Origin: Pleomorphomonas sp. T1.2MG-36
Lineage (GTDB): Bacteria > Pseudomonadota > Alphaproteobacteria > Rhizobiales > Pleomorphomonadaceae
Assembly (NCBI RefSeq): GCF_950100655.1
Contig: NZ_CATNLY010000023.1
Span: 682,001 to 746,000, forward strand
DNA: 64,000 nt
Direction of reading: 5' to 3'
Both the position numbers and the translations under genes were made by a program. A model generated the notes under the pieces. That model saw only the letters and a program-made list of their open reading frames with translations. It did no database searches and was not told where the DNA came from. How positions within the stretch are numbered: the first letter of the stretch is position 1; each line of letters opens with the position of its first letter. This document shows, in pieces, positions 8,088 through 16,050 of the stretch.

Positions 8088-10289
8088 ATGACCGAGGAAA
8101 CGCGCCGCCCGGGTGAGGTCGACATCGGCCTGCTGCTGTCCATCCTGTTCCACCAGTGGCGCTTGATCCTTATCGTCACGCTGCTGTTTGTCGGCTCGGG
8201 CCTTGTCTACGCGACGCTCGCTCCCCAGGTCTGGCAATCGACGGCCAGGGTGTTGCTCGACCCTCGCGACAAGCAGGTGGTCGCCGGCCCCGGCCTTTCC
8301 CAGCCGATGCAAGGCGTCGACGCCGTCTGGATCGACACCCAGGCCAACGTCGTCACGTCCGCCTCGATCCTTTCGACGGTCATCGATACGTTGGGCCTCC
8401 AAAGCGACCCGGAGTTCGGCGGCAGCCGAGACACGACGCTGAGGGCGCTGGTCAAGGCCATCAAGGTGGAGCGTGCCGACCAGACCTATGTGCTCGACAT
8501 TTCGGTTCGCAGCGGTTCGGCCGAGCGATCCGCCCGCATTGCCCAGGAATTGGCCGAAGCGTTCGTCGCCAACCAGGTCGAGGTGAAGCAGGCCGCGGTC
8601 CGCGAGGCGAGCAATCTCATCAACCGGCAGCTCGACGATCTCAGGGCCAAGGCGCGCTCGGCCCAGGAGAAGCTCGAAGCCTATCGCCGCAACCATGGAA
8701 TCCTGACCGCCAACGGCCGCTCGGTGGACGAGGACACCTTACGCCAGCTCAATGACGCCTACGTCGCCGCCCGCCTGCGCACCCAGGACGCCAAGGCGCG
8801 TCGCGACAAGATCGCAGCCGCCCGCGCCGGCGGATCGGACGCCGCGCTCTCGGGCATCGATTCCACGGTCTTGAGCCGGCTCAAGATCGAGCGGGCTCTC
8901 GCCGCCCGCACCGTTGGCGAACTCGGCCAGGATCTCGGTCCGAACCATCCCCGCATGGTGGCGGCTCGGGCCGACCTCGTGCGCGCCGAGTCCCAGATCG
9001 AAGGCGAGCTCAAGACGCTCTCGCTCAGCGCCGACGCCGAATACCAGGTGGCGGTAGCCGCCGAGGCCGCGGCGCGAAAGTCGCTCGACGATGCCGGCGC
9101 CGTGGTCACCGACACCGGCGAGCGGACCATCGAGTTGCGCGAGCTCGAAAACGAAGCCTCCCTGCGCGCCGACATGTACAAGACCTATGTCGCGCGAACC
9201 GAGGAAATCACCCTGCAGGCCAACACGCAGGTGTCGGACGCGCGCGTCATCGCGCCGGCCAATGTGCCGCTTTCCCCCTTTGCACCGCGTCAAACCCTCA
9301 TTCTGGCTCTTTCCGGCATCGCCGGCCTCGGTCTCGCACTGACGATCGCGGTCTATCGCGGCCGCCGCTATCTGCCGGAATATCGAGACGCCGACGAAGT
9401 GGCCTTCGTGGCCCCCGCGGATCCCGATACGATCCATGTTCCGGAAGACGAGGATCCGACGGCAGGGGACGCCCCCCACACGACGCAGCCCCTCGCGGCG
9501 GTGCCCCCGGGGCCTCAGCCAAGCACCGGGACGGACGAAAGCCGGGCAACGCCCTCGGTGTTGGCTGAGTTCACGGTGGCGACGCGCTCGCCTGTCCGCG
9601 ACCGTCGCAGCCGTCCGACGCCCCGGTTACCGCGCGCCATTCTCTCCAGCGCCCTGACCGATGGCGACGGCATGCCCAGCGAGACCTCCATCGAGGCATT
9701 CGGTGCGCTCGTTCGCAAGATCACGGCCGCCGCCGGCGCATCGCGCCTGGTTCTCGTGCTTGGTGCCGACGACGGCCCTGCAGCGGCGACCATCGCCTTC
9801 GGCCTCGCCCACGTACCGACCAGGGACGGCGTTCTGCTGATAGATGCCTCCTGGGATGAACTCCCGCTGCATCGCGCCTATGTCGATGAGACGATGCCCG
9901 GCGTCATCGACGTCATAGCCGGACGGGCCGAGGCTGCCAGCATCGCGATCTGCGAAGGCGGACCCGACGTGACGCTCATCGGCGTCGGTGGACCAGACTC
10001 GGCGGCCGACATCGCCGCCGACGTCGGCCGTGTCGCCGACTTCGTCGAGAAACTCTCCCAGGATTTTGGCCGCATCATCCTGCATTGCGGGCACCGTCAT
10101 TCGCCCGAACTGTTTCAAGCCCTTCTCGACCGGGTCGATGCCGTGCTGATCGTCGCCGACGCCATCATCGAAGACGACGACGAGGCGGCGGGAATGGTGC
10201 GCGATCTGGCAGGAATCCTGCCGGCATTCACCGGCCTCGTGCTGGTGCACGAGCGCGTGGAAAGCCTCGCCGTGGCCGAGCGCGCCTGA
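8088..10289 (+). CDS. Wzz/Wzc-like polysaccharide co-polymerase with degenerate kinase domain
   Basis: An inner-membrane chain-length/export protein of 733 residues. Order of parts: a Wzz domain with a first membrane segment at about 26-44, a long periplasmic coiled-coil region, a proline-rich motif N-V-P-L-S-P-F-A-P just before the second membrane segment (about 401-422), then a proline-rich linker and a cytoplasmic P-loop-like domain. The last domain resembles bacterial tyrosine kinases, but the Walker A position reads G-A-D-D-G-P-A-A-A-T (near residue 556), without the G-K-S/T. The Walker A' strand L-L-I-D-A-S persists. It is therefore probably not an active kinase, and no tyrosine-rich tail is seen. 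ATG 8088 was chosen because the Wzz domain begins directly after it; TTG 8043 is an alternative. Confidence 0.8.
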   Translation: MTEETRRPGEVDIGLLLSILFHQWRLILIVTLLFVGSGLVYATLAPQVWQSTARVLLDPRDKQVVAGPGLSQPMQGVDAVWIDTQANVVTSASILSTVIDTLGLQSDPEFGGSRDTTLRALVKAIKVERADQTYVLDISVRSGSAERSARIAQELAEAFVANQVEVKQAAVREASNLINRQLDDLRAKARSAQEKLEAYRRNHGILTANGRSVDEDTLRQLNDAYVAARLRTQDAKARRDKIAAARAGGSDAALSGIDSTVLSRLKIERALAARTVGELGQDLGPNHPRMVAARADLVRAESQIEGELKTLSLSADAEYQVAVAAEAAARKSLDDAGAVVTDTGERTIELRELENEASLRADMYKTYVARTEEITLQANTQVSDARVIAPANVPLSPFAPRQTLILALSGIAGLGLALTIAVYRGRRYLPEYRDADEVAFVAPADPDTIHVPEDEDPTAGDAPHTTQPLAAVPPGPQPSTGTDESRATPSVLAEFTVATRSPVRDRRSRPTPRLPRAILSSALTDGDGMPSETSIEAFGALVRKITAAAGASRLVLVLGADDGPAAATIAFGLAHVPTRDGVLLIDASWDELPLHRAYVDETMPGVIDVIAGRAEAASIAICEGGPDVTLIGVGGPDSAADIAADVGRVADFVEKLSQDFGRIILHCGHRHSPELFQALLDRVDAVLIVADAIIEDDDEAAGMVRDLAGILPAFTGLVLVHERVESLAVAERA

Positions 10290-10453
10290 GAACCTGCGTG
10301 GTTTAGGTGTCCTAGCGGTGAGATGGCGGACCGTCGCCAGACCGCCCGCGAGATCCCTTCACTCAAAACAAATCGGCATTTCGTTACAATTTGAGAGATC
10401 GGATAAATCCGTACTGAACTGCGACCAGTCTAGGGTGCGTCTAAAGGAGGGCC

Positions 10454-10591
10454 ATGTCGACAGCTTGGTCCTGCCGGAAAACGCAATTCGCTGGGAGGCG
10501 GGGATGGGGCCTTGATGGTCCGTCGCGCACCTCCGGCGTCGGGATGGCGCTTGATGCGCCGGAGAGTCGCCAATGTCTGGTCTATTCCTAG
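10454..10591 (+). CDS. Possible 45-residue leader ORF upstream of wecG
   Basis: A short open frame begins at ATG 10454, three bases after the very strong ribosome site AAAGGAGG (10443-10450), and ends at TAG 10589-10591, inside the wecG gene. The predicted peptide is basic and has no recognisable family. It crosses a hairpin (10531-10564) that holds the wecG ribosome site in its 3' arm, so its translation could open that site. No similarity can be claimed; it may be a coincidence. Confidence 0.35.
   Translation: MSTAWSCRKTQFAGRRGWGLDGPSRTSGVGMALDAPESRQCLVYS
10531..10564 (+). promoter_or_regulatory. Hairpin covering the wecG ribosome site
   Basis: CTCCGGCG (10531-10538) and CGCCGGAG (10557-10564) are perfect complements separated by 18 bases. 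The 3' arm includes the start of GGAGAG (10561-10566), the likely ribosome site of wecG (ATG 10573). This could hide the site unless the upstream small ORF is translated. Confidence 0.45.
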
Positions 10592-11439
10592 ATCTTCCGG
10601 TTTCGACCGAAGCCGCAAAGTCCGCAGAATCCGGCCATGCGCCCGACCCGATCGCTACGATCGACACGGTGGGCGTCAACATCGGAAAGCAGGTGGACCT
10701 CGTCCATCTCGTCACATTTGACGCATTGACCGGCAGAGGCGGCACCGTCTTCACGCTGAACCTCGATCATCTGGTCAAGCTGGAGCATGATCCGGCCTTC
10801 CGTGCCGCCTACGATCAAGCGACATATGTCTCGGCCGATGGCGCCCCGGTGGTGGCCATGGCGCGACGGCAGGGGGCAAGTCTCGTCCGCGTCACCGGCG
10901 CCGATCTTGTGCGTCCGCTCTGCGGAGCGGCGGCGCTTGCCCGGGTTCCCGTACACTTCTTCGGCACGAGCCCGGAAACGCTCGCCACCAGCGTGGCCGT
11001 TCTTCGCTGCGAGTTTCCGCGTCTCATCGTCGCCGATTTCGAGAGCCCGCCCTACGGTTTCAGTCCCTTCGGGGTAGACGCCCGGGCCGCCGCCGAACGC
11101 ATCGCGGCGAGCGGCGCCCGCATCTGCTTCGTGGCCCTCGGGGCACCCAAGCAGGAAGTCTTCGCCGAGTTCGCCCGCCGCTGGGCACCCGGCGTCACGT
11201 TCGTCTGCATCGGCGCAGCACTCGACTTCATCGGCGGGCGCCAGAGCAGGGCACCAGAGGTGCTTCAGGCCGCCGGTCTCGAATGGCTATGGCGCCTCGT
11301 TCACGATCCGCGCCGCCTCGGCAAGCGCTACGCGCTGTCGGCGCTCTATCTTCTGCGCTACAACGCGCGCGAACTGGCGAGCCGGCTGCCATGGCGGCGC
11401 TCCGCCGCTGTCGCCGACAAGGCCAACGGAGAGGAGTGA
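10573..11439 (+). CDS. WecG/TagA/CpsF-family glycosyltransferase
   Basis: A 288-residue glycosyltransferase of the GT26 family, which adds an N-acetyl-mannosamine(-uronate) or similar sugar to a lipid-linked precursor at the membrane. Family signatures are T-L-N-L-D-H-L-V, S-A-D-G-A-P-V-V (the conserved D-G), F-F-G-T-S-P-E, A-L-G-A-P-K-Q-E (about 190) and I-G-A-A-L-D-F-I-G-G (about 215). The ribosome site is GGAGAG, spaced six bases from ATG 10573. It is followed five bases later by another glycosyltransferase, forming part of the polysaccharide cluster. The exact sugar is not predictable. Confidence 0.88.
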   Translation: MSGLFLDLPVSTEAAKSAESGHAPDPIATIDTVGVNIGKQVDLVHLVTFDALTGRGGTVFTLNLDHLVKLEHDPAFRAAYDQATYVSADGAPVVAMARRQGASLVRVTGADLVRPLCGAAALARVPVHFFGTSPETLATSVAVLRCEFPRLIVADFESPPYGFSPFGVDARAAAERIAASGARICFVALGAPKQEVFAEFARRWAPGVTFVCIGAALDFIGGRQSRAPEVLQAAGLEWLWRLVHDPRRLGKRYALSALYLLRYNARELASRLPWRRSAAVADKANGEE

Positions 11440-11444
11440 ACACG

Positions 11445-12689
11445 ATGACCCATCGCATAACGCTCCTTCACTCGATCGACCCGCGCGGCGGCAAGGTCGG
11501 CGGCATCGAAACCCATGTGCGGCTGATGCTGTCGCGCCACCCCGACAACGTGTCCGTTCTCCTCATTGGAATCGACGAGCGCGGCGACCTGGAGATCGGC
11601 AAGCCGGTACAGGTCGACTTCGACGGACGCCCTATCGACTTCCTGCCGGTGGTACACATTCCGGGCGAGGCGATGCGCGCGGCCGCGAAGACAATCAGCC
11701 AATCGGTGACGCTCCGCTTCACTCTCGGCGTCATGCGGCACCTCCTGACCATTCGCCGTCTTGCCGCCGGGGATACCGCCTCGACGGAGATCGAGCGTTT
11801 CGAACAGGCGATCCCGGCCTGGCTCATCGGCCATCCGGTGGTGCAGCTCGTGCATAACGAGGAGACCAAGGGCGACAAGATGGACAGCATCCTCGGTCGC
11901 CACTTCTGGATTCATCGTCTCAGCGAGAAGATCGGGCTGGCGCTCGCCACCCGCGTCGTGGGCGTCAATCCGAACATCATTGCCCGTTACGAGCGGGAGA
12001 TGCCACAGGTCGCCCGCAAATCGGAGTTCATTACCGTTTCGGTCGATACCGAGCGCTTCCCGGTGGCTCCCTTCCCATCAAGCGACGTGTTTCGCGTGGT
12101 ATTCGCCGGCCGGCTCGACGCCTTCAAGGATCCGCCGCTGATGTTCGAGACGTTGCGGCGGCTGCATGCAAAGCTCGATGGCAAGCTGGAGTTTCATTAC
12201 ATCGGCACGTCCGACCCGCACCGCGACAAGGAGTTCGCGGCCATCGAACCGTTCACCATCCGCCACGGTTTCCAGACGGGCGACGGCGTATCGGCCATCA
12301 TGCGCAATTGTCACAGCGGCATCCTCACGTCCTATTTCGAGGGCATGCCCTGCTACCTGCTGGAGACGCTTTCGAGCGGGCGGCCGATGGGGGCAATCCG
12401 CCTGTCGCAGTACGATCCGCTGATCAAGGCGGGCGTGTCGGGATTTCTCGTCGAACGGCCGGAAGATCGCGAAGCCGCCGCCGAGGCGATGGCCGACGGC
12501 TTCGTGCAATTGGCGACGGACATCGCGGCCGGGCGGCTCGACCCCGAGGCAATTCGAACCAAGGTGACGCCTTATTCGGTGGCGGTGCAGATGCCTAAGC
12601 TATTCGAACGGCATATCGCGCTCGGCCGCGCCCGCGCCAAGACTCCTCAACCGGGCGTCGCCAGCCCGGCGAACAGCCGCTCCCACTGA
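11445..12689 (+). CDS. GT4-type glycosyltransferase
   Basis: A 414-residue glycosyltransferase with the two-Rossmann GT-B layout. The N-terminal domain opens with I-T-L-L-H-S-I-D-P-R-G-G-K-V-G-G-I-E-T-H (donor/acceptor-side glycine loop). The C-terminal domain has V-V-F-A-G-R-L-D-A-F-K-D and the E-x7-E region S-Y-F-E-G-M-P-C-Y-L-L-E. It likely adds one sugar to the repeat unit. The frame is open upstream, but ATG 11445 has a strong GGAGAGGAG and immediately precedes the family's first strand. Its last 43 bases overlap the end of the convergent GT4 gene on the other strand. Confidence 0.85.
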   Translation: MTHRITLLHSIDPRGGKVGGIETHVRLMLSRHPDNVSVLLIGIDERGDLEIGKPVQVDFDGRPIDFLPVVHIPGEAMRAAAKTISQSVTLRFTLGVMRHLLTIRRLAAGDTASTEIERFEQAIPAWLIGHPVVQLVHNEETKGDKMDSILGRHFWIHRLSEKIGLALATRVVGVNPNIIARYEREMPQVARKSEFITVSVDTERFPVAPFPSSDVFRVVFAGRLDAFKDPPLMFETLRRLHAKLDGKLEFHYIGTSDPHRDKEFAAIEPFTIRHGFQTGDGVSAIMRNCHSGILTSYFEGMPCYLLETLSSGRPMGAIRLSQYDPLIKAGVSGFLVERPEDREAAAEAMADGFVQLATDIAAGRLDPEAIRTKVTPYSVAVQMPKLFERHIALGRARAKTPQPGVASPANSRSH

Positions 12690-13708
12690 TCGATGCCGGC
12701 CTCGTCCGAGAACTCCCGCGCCCGGGCGACGCCCGGTGCCGGGTCGGGCGGGGCCGACAACGCCCGGTCAAGCGCCGACGCCATCGCCGCGACGTCGCCG
12801 ACAGGAACCAGCTCGCCATGACGCCCGGCCAGGATTTCACGCGACCCTTCGCAGTCCGACGCGACGACCCCGAGACCGGCCGAGAGCGCTTCGACGGTGG
12901 TCATGCCGAAGGCCTCGGTACGCGACGGCACCGCCGCGACGCGTGACAGGCCATAGACTTCGGCGGCCGAGGAAACCCGTCCCAGAAAACGCACCCGGTT
13001 GCCGATGCCGAGGTCGGCCGCCTGCTCGGCCAAACGCTGGCGCTCCGGACCGTCGCCGCCGATGAGGAGGCTCGCGCCGGGAGTCGTCAGGCGGGCGAAG
13101 GCGTCGAGCAGCACGTCCATGCCCTTTTCCCGCGATAGGCGGCCGACGGCGCCGACGATCGGCGGCCGGGCCGCGATCTCCTCGGCGGTGGGCGCGGCCA
13201 GAAGCGGCACCGGATTGTATATGCGTTCCGTGCGGGCCGTCGGCGCATGCCAGCGTTCGACGAGCGCCTGAACGATGCCGTCGGACACACCGACGAAGCG
13301 GCGAACCAGAGGAGCAAGCGCCGGCAAGGCATAAAAGCCGAAGGCGGACAGGCGGCCCGTCTTGTATTCCTCGAAGCCGTGGTAGGAAAAGACAAGCGGA
13401 ACCCGCGACAGGGCGAGCGCCTTGGCGAAGGCCAGCTTGACGCAGGAGACGGATACGGCGCCGGCGATCACGTCGAAGCGGCGAGCGCGCAGCAGACGGG
13501 CGAGCCGCAGCACCGCGACCGGGTGGCGCCTGCCGACATCGATCGTCTCGACGGCCGGATCGACGCCGTCGTTAGCCATCGTTTCGTCGAAAGCGAACGT
13601 GACGCGGTGACCGCGCGCCGCAAGGCCATTGGCCAGAATCGCCCAGACGCGCTCGGCGCCGCCGCCGCCGGAGGCGCGGGTATAGAGAAGAATATCCAGC
13701 TTGCGCAT
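12647..13708 (-). CDS. Family 4 glycosyltransferase
   Basis: A 353-residue cytosolic GT4 enzyme. It shows the N-terminal G-G-G-G-A-E-R-V loop, S-Y-H-G-F-E, the domain linker Y-N-P-V-P, G-A-V-G-R-L-S-R-E-K-G-M-D (nucleotide-sugar binding lysine), and the E-x7-E motif near P-S-R-T-E-A-F-G-M-T-T-V-E-A-L. ATG 13708 is preceded by GGAGACAAG. It is the last gene of the polysaccharide region and faces the upstream glycosyltransferase tail to tail. Donor and acceptor are unknown. Confidence 0.88.
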   Translation of the reverse strand: MRKLDILLYTRASGGGGAERVWAILANGLAARGHRVTFAFDETMANDGVDPAVETIDVGRRHPVAVLRLARLLRARRFDVIAGAVSVSCVKLAFAKALALSRVPLVFSYHGFEEYKTGRLSAFGFYALPALAPLVRRFVGVSDGIVQALVERWHAPTARTERIYNPVPLLAAPTAEEIAARPPIVGAVGRLSREKGMDVLLDAFARLTTPGASLLIGGDGPERQRLAEQAADLGIGNRVRFLGRVSSAAEVYGLSRVAAVPSRTEAFGMTTVEALSAGLGVVASDCEGSREILAGRHGELVPVGDVAAMASALDRALSAPPDPAPGVARAREFSDEAGIDQWERLFAGLATPG

Positions 13709-13856
13709 CTTGTCTCCAGAACAACAGCAGCCGGAACGAGGTTAGCCTTGGCGCTGTCGTCCGGCCAAGCGGGTAAATAAGAGACGGTCCGGAGAAATCG
13801 GCCACCCATCCTCGCCATGGGCAGGGGGATGGGCTATCGCAACGCAGCATTCTTGG

Positions 13857-14780
13857 ATGTCTGCGGAGTTCCCGTTGTCCGTTGCGCTTCTTACCCGCCG
13901 CGCCGTCGGTTCCACCATCGGTCTCGGCATCTTCATGATGTTCTTCGGCGACTTCATGTTCGCCGTCAACGACGTCATGGGAAAGTGGCTGGCCGGCACC
14001 TTCTCGGCCGGCCAGATCGTACTGACACGGTCACTTGCCGCCCTCGTCGTGCTCGCTCCCCTGCTCATGAAGGGCGGAGCGCCGAATCTCCTCAGGCTCG
14101 AGAAGCCGGGGGTACAGGTATCCCGCGTCGGGCTGGCGACGGCGGAGCTCGTGTTCTTCTACATGGCCATCCGTTACCTGCCTCTTGCCGACGTCATGAC
14201 CTTCTATCTGGCCGGACCGATCTATGTCGCCGCCGTGTCGCCCTGGCTGCTCGGCGAGCGGGTGAGCCGCCGTCAATGGCTGGCCATCGCCATAGGATTT
14301 GCCGGCGTCGTCGTCGTGCTGCGCCCCGGTTCGGGCAGCCTCTCCTGGCCGGCGCTGATCTCCATCGGCGGCTCGCTCTGCTATGCCATGGTGGTGGTGC
14401 AAAGCCGTCAACTGCGCGGCACGCCCGATCGGGTGCTCGTCTTCTGGCAGACGATCGGCGCGCTGGTCATAGGCGCCATCCTCTCGCCCTTCGACTGGGT
14501 GGCACCGAGTCTCGCGGACCTCATGATGCTCGCCGCCCTCGGCGTCATCTCGATGACCGCCCATCTCTGCATCGCACGATCGCTCAAGCTGGCTCCGGCC
14601 GCCGTGGTGGCCCCGATCCAGTACTCGCTGCTGCTGTGGGCGATCCTGTTCGGCTGGCTGGTGTTCGGCGACCGGCCGCAGTCCTCGATGCTGATCGGCG
14701 CGGCCGTGATCGTCATCGCCGGTCTGATGGTGGTGAGCGGCCGTGGCAAGCAAAGCGAAGCGCCGGCGGAGGCCGACTGA
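13857..14780 (+). CDS. DMT-superfamily exporter (EamA)
   Basis: A 307-residue inner-membrane protein with ten hydrophobic segments arranged as two EamA halves. The first half contains F-F-G-D-F-M-F-A-V-N-D-V-M-G-K-W, and the second ends with L-L-L-W-A-I-L-F-G-W-L-V-F-G-D-R-P, a typical helix-9/10 signature. Such proteins export small metabolites such as amino acids or related compounds; the substrate is unknown. It stands alone, 73 bp before the transglycosylase gene. Confidence 0.85.
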   Translation: MSAEFPLSVALLTRRAVGSTIGLGIFMMFFGDFMFAVNDVMGKWLAGTFSAGQIVLTRSLAALVVLAPLLMKGGAPNLLRLEKPGVQVSRVGLATAELVFFYMAIRYLPLADVMTFYLAGPIYVAAVSPWLLGERVSRRQWLAIAIGFAGVVVVLRPGSGSLSWPALISIGGSLCYAMVVVQSRQLRGTPDRVLVFWQTIGALVIGAILSPFDWVAPSLADLMMLAALGVISMTAHLCIARSLKLAPAAVVAPIQYSLLLWAILFGWLVFGDRPQSSMLIGAAVIVIAGLMVVSGRGKQSEAPAEAD

Positions 14781-14853
14781 CAGACTGTCGGTTGCCGACG
14801 AATGCCGCTATGATCCGTTTCAGCCGAGTTAAGTCCTTCAGGAGGTTGTTTTC

Positions 14854-16050
14854 ATGCGGTCTTCGGTTTCCGTCCTTGCAGCGTTGGTTTTCGGACTGCC
14901 GGCATTCGCCACGTCCGGCCTCGCCGCGACCTGCAGCGCCAAGGGCGATGGCTTCGACACCTGGCTCGCGGGCTATTCGAAGACGCTGATAGAAGCCGGT
15001 CTTCCGCCCGATGTCGTCCGCTCGTCGCTTTCGGGCATCGCCTTCGATCCGGCAGTGATCAAGAAGGATCGGGGACAGGGCGTCTTCTCGCAGACGTTCG
15101 CCGAATTTGCCGGCCGCATGGTCAACAAGAACCGTCTGACGGTCGGGGCGCAGAAGATCAAGGCCAATGCCGATCTCTTCGCCCGCATCGAAGCGCAGTA
15201 CGGCGTGCCGCCGCAGGTGATCGTCGCCGTCTGGGGGCTCGAAAGCGACTTCGGCGCCAACACCGGCGATTTCCCGACCCTGCAATCGCTGGCTACCCTG
15301 GCCTACGACTGCCGCCGGCCGGTGATGTTCCAGAACGAGTTGCTCGATGCCGTCCAGATCGTGGCGCGGGGCGACCTCAACCCCTCCGAGATGAAGGGAG
15401 CCTGGGCCGGCGAACTCGGCCAGACCCAGTTCCTGCCGTCCAACTACCTTCGTCACGCCGTGGATTTCGATGGCGATGGCCGCCGCAATCTCATCAAGAG
15501 CGCCCCCGATGTGCTGGCGTCCACCGCCAACTATCTTCAGTCGCTCGGTTGGGCGAAGGGCCAGCCGTGGCTCGTCGAGGTCGACATTCCCACCGAGCTT
15601 CCGTGGGACCAGGCCGATCTGCCCATCAAGAAACCGGTCGGCGAATGGCAGGCGATGGGCGTGCGCGCCGCCAATGGCTCGATCCCCGACGGCCTTGCCG
15701 CGCTCTATCTGCCGATGGGCCGCTTCGGGCCGGCCTTCCTTGCCTATCACAACTTCGACGTCTACCTCGGCTGGAACGAGTCGCTGGTCTACTCGACGAC
15801 GGCAGCCTATTTCGCCACCCGGCTCGCCGGCGCGCAGCCGGTCGGTGCCGGCAACGGCAGGGTCGATGCGCTCGGCGCCTCCGACATTGCCTTTATCCAG
15901 GGCGCTCTGACGGCACAGGGCTTTGATGCCGGCCCCAAGGACGGCAAGCTCGGCCAGCGGACGCGCGAGGCGGTGAGAGGCTTCCAGATGAAAGCCGGCT
16001 TGCCGGCCGACGGCTGGCCGGATTCGGCGCTGCTCCAGGCCCTCAGGTGA
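14854..16050 (+). CDS. MltB-type lytic murein transglycosylase with peptidoglycan-binding domain
   Basis: A secreted 398-residue enzyme that cleaves the glycan strands of peptidoglycan, leaving anhydro-muramic ends. A signal peptide covers about residues 1-24 (ends S-G-L-A-A). The catalytic glutamate is in V-W-G-L-E-S-D-F-G (about 125-133), and A-G-E-L-G-Q-T-Q-F-L-P-S-N-Y is the family's second motif. The C-terminal 60 residues are a PG_binding_1 domain (K-L-G-Q-R-T-R-E-A-V-R-G-F-Q). AGGAGG precedes ATG 14854 at normal spacing. Its stop codon overlaps the GTG of hrpB (GTGA). Confidence 0.9.
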   Translation: MRSSVSVLAALVFGLPAFATSGLAATCSAKGDGFDTWLAGYSKTLIEAGLPPDVVRSSLSGIAFDPAVIKKDRGQGVFSQTFAEFAGRMVNKNRLTVGAQKIKANADLFARIEAQYGVPPQVIVAVWGLESDFGANTGDFPTLQSLATLAYDCRRPVMFQNELLDAVQIVARGDLNPSEMKGAWAGELGQTQFLPSNYLRHAVDFDGDGRRNLIKSAPDVLASTANYLQSLGWAKGQPWLVEVDIPTELPWDQADLPIKKPVGEWQAMGVRAANGSIPDGLAALYLPMGRFGPAFLAYHNFDVYLGWNESLVYSTTAAYFATRLAGAQPVGAGNGRVDALGASDIAFIQGALTAQGFDAGPKDGKLGQRTREAVRGFQMKAGLPADGWPDSALLQALR

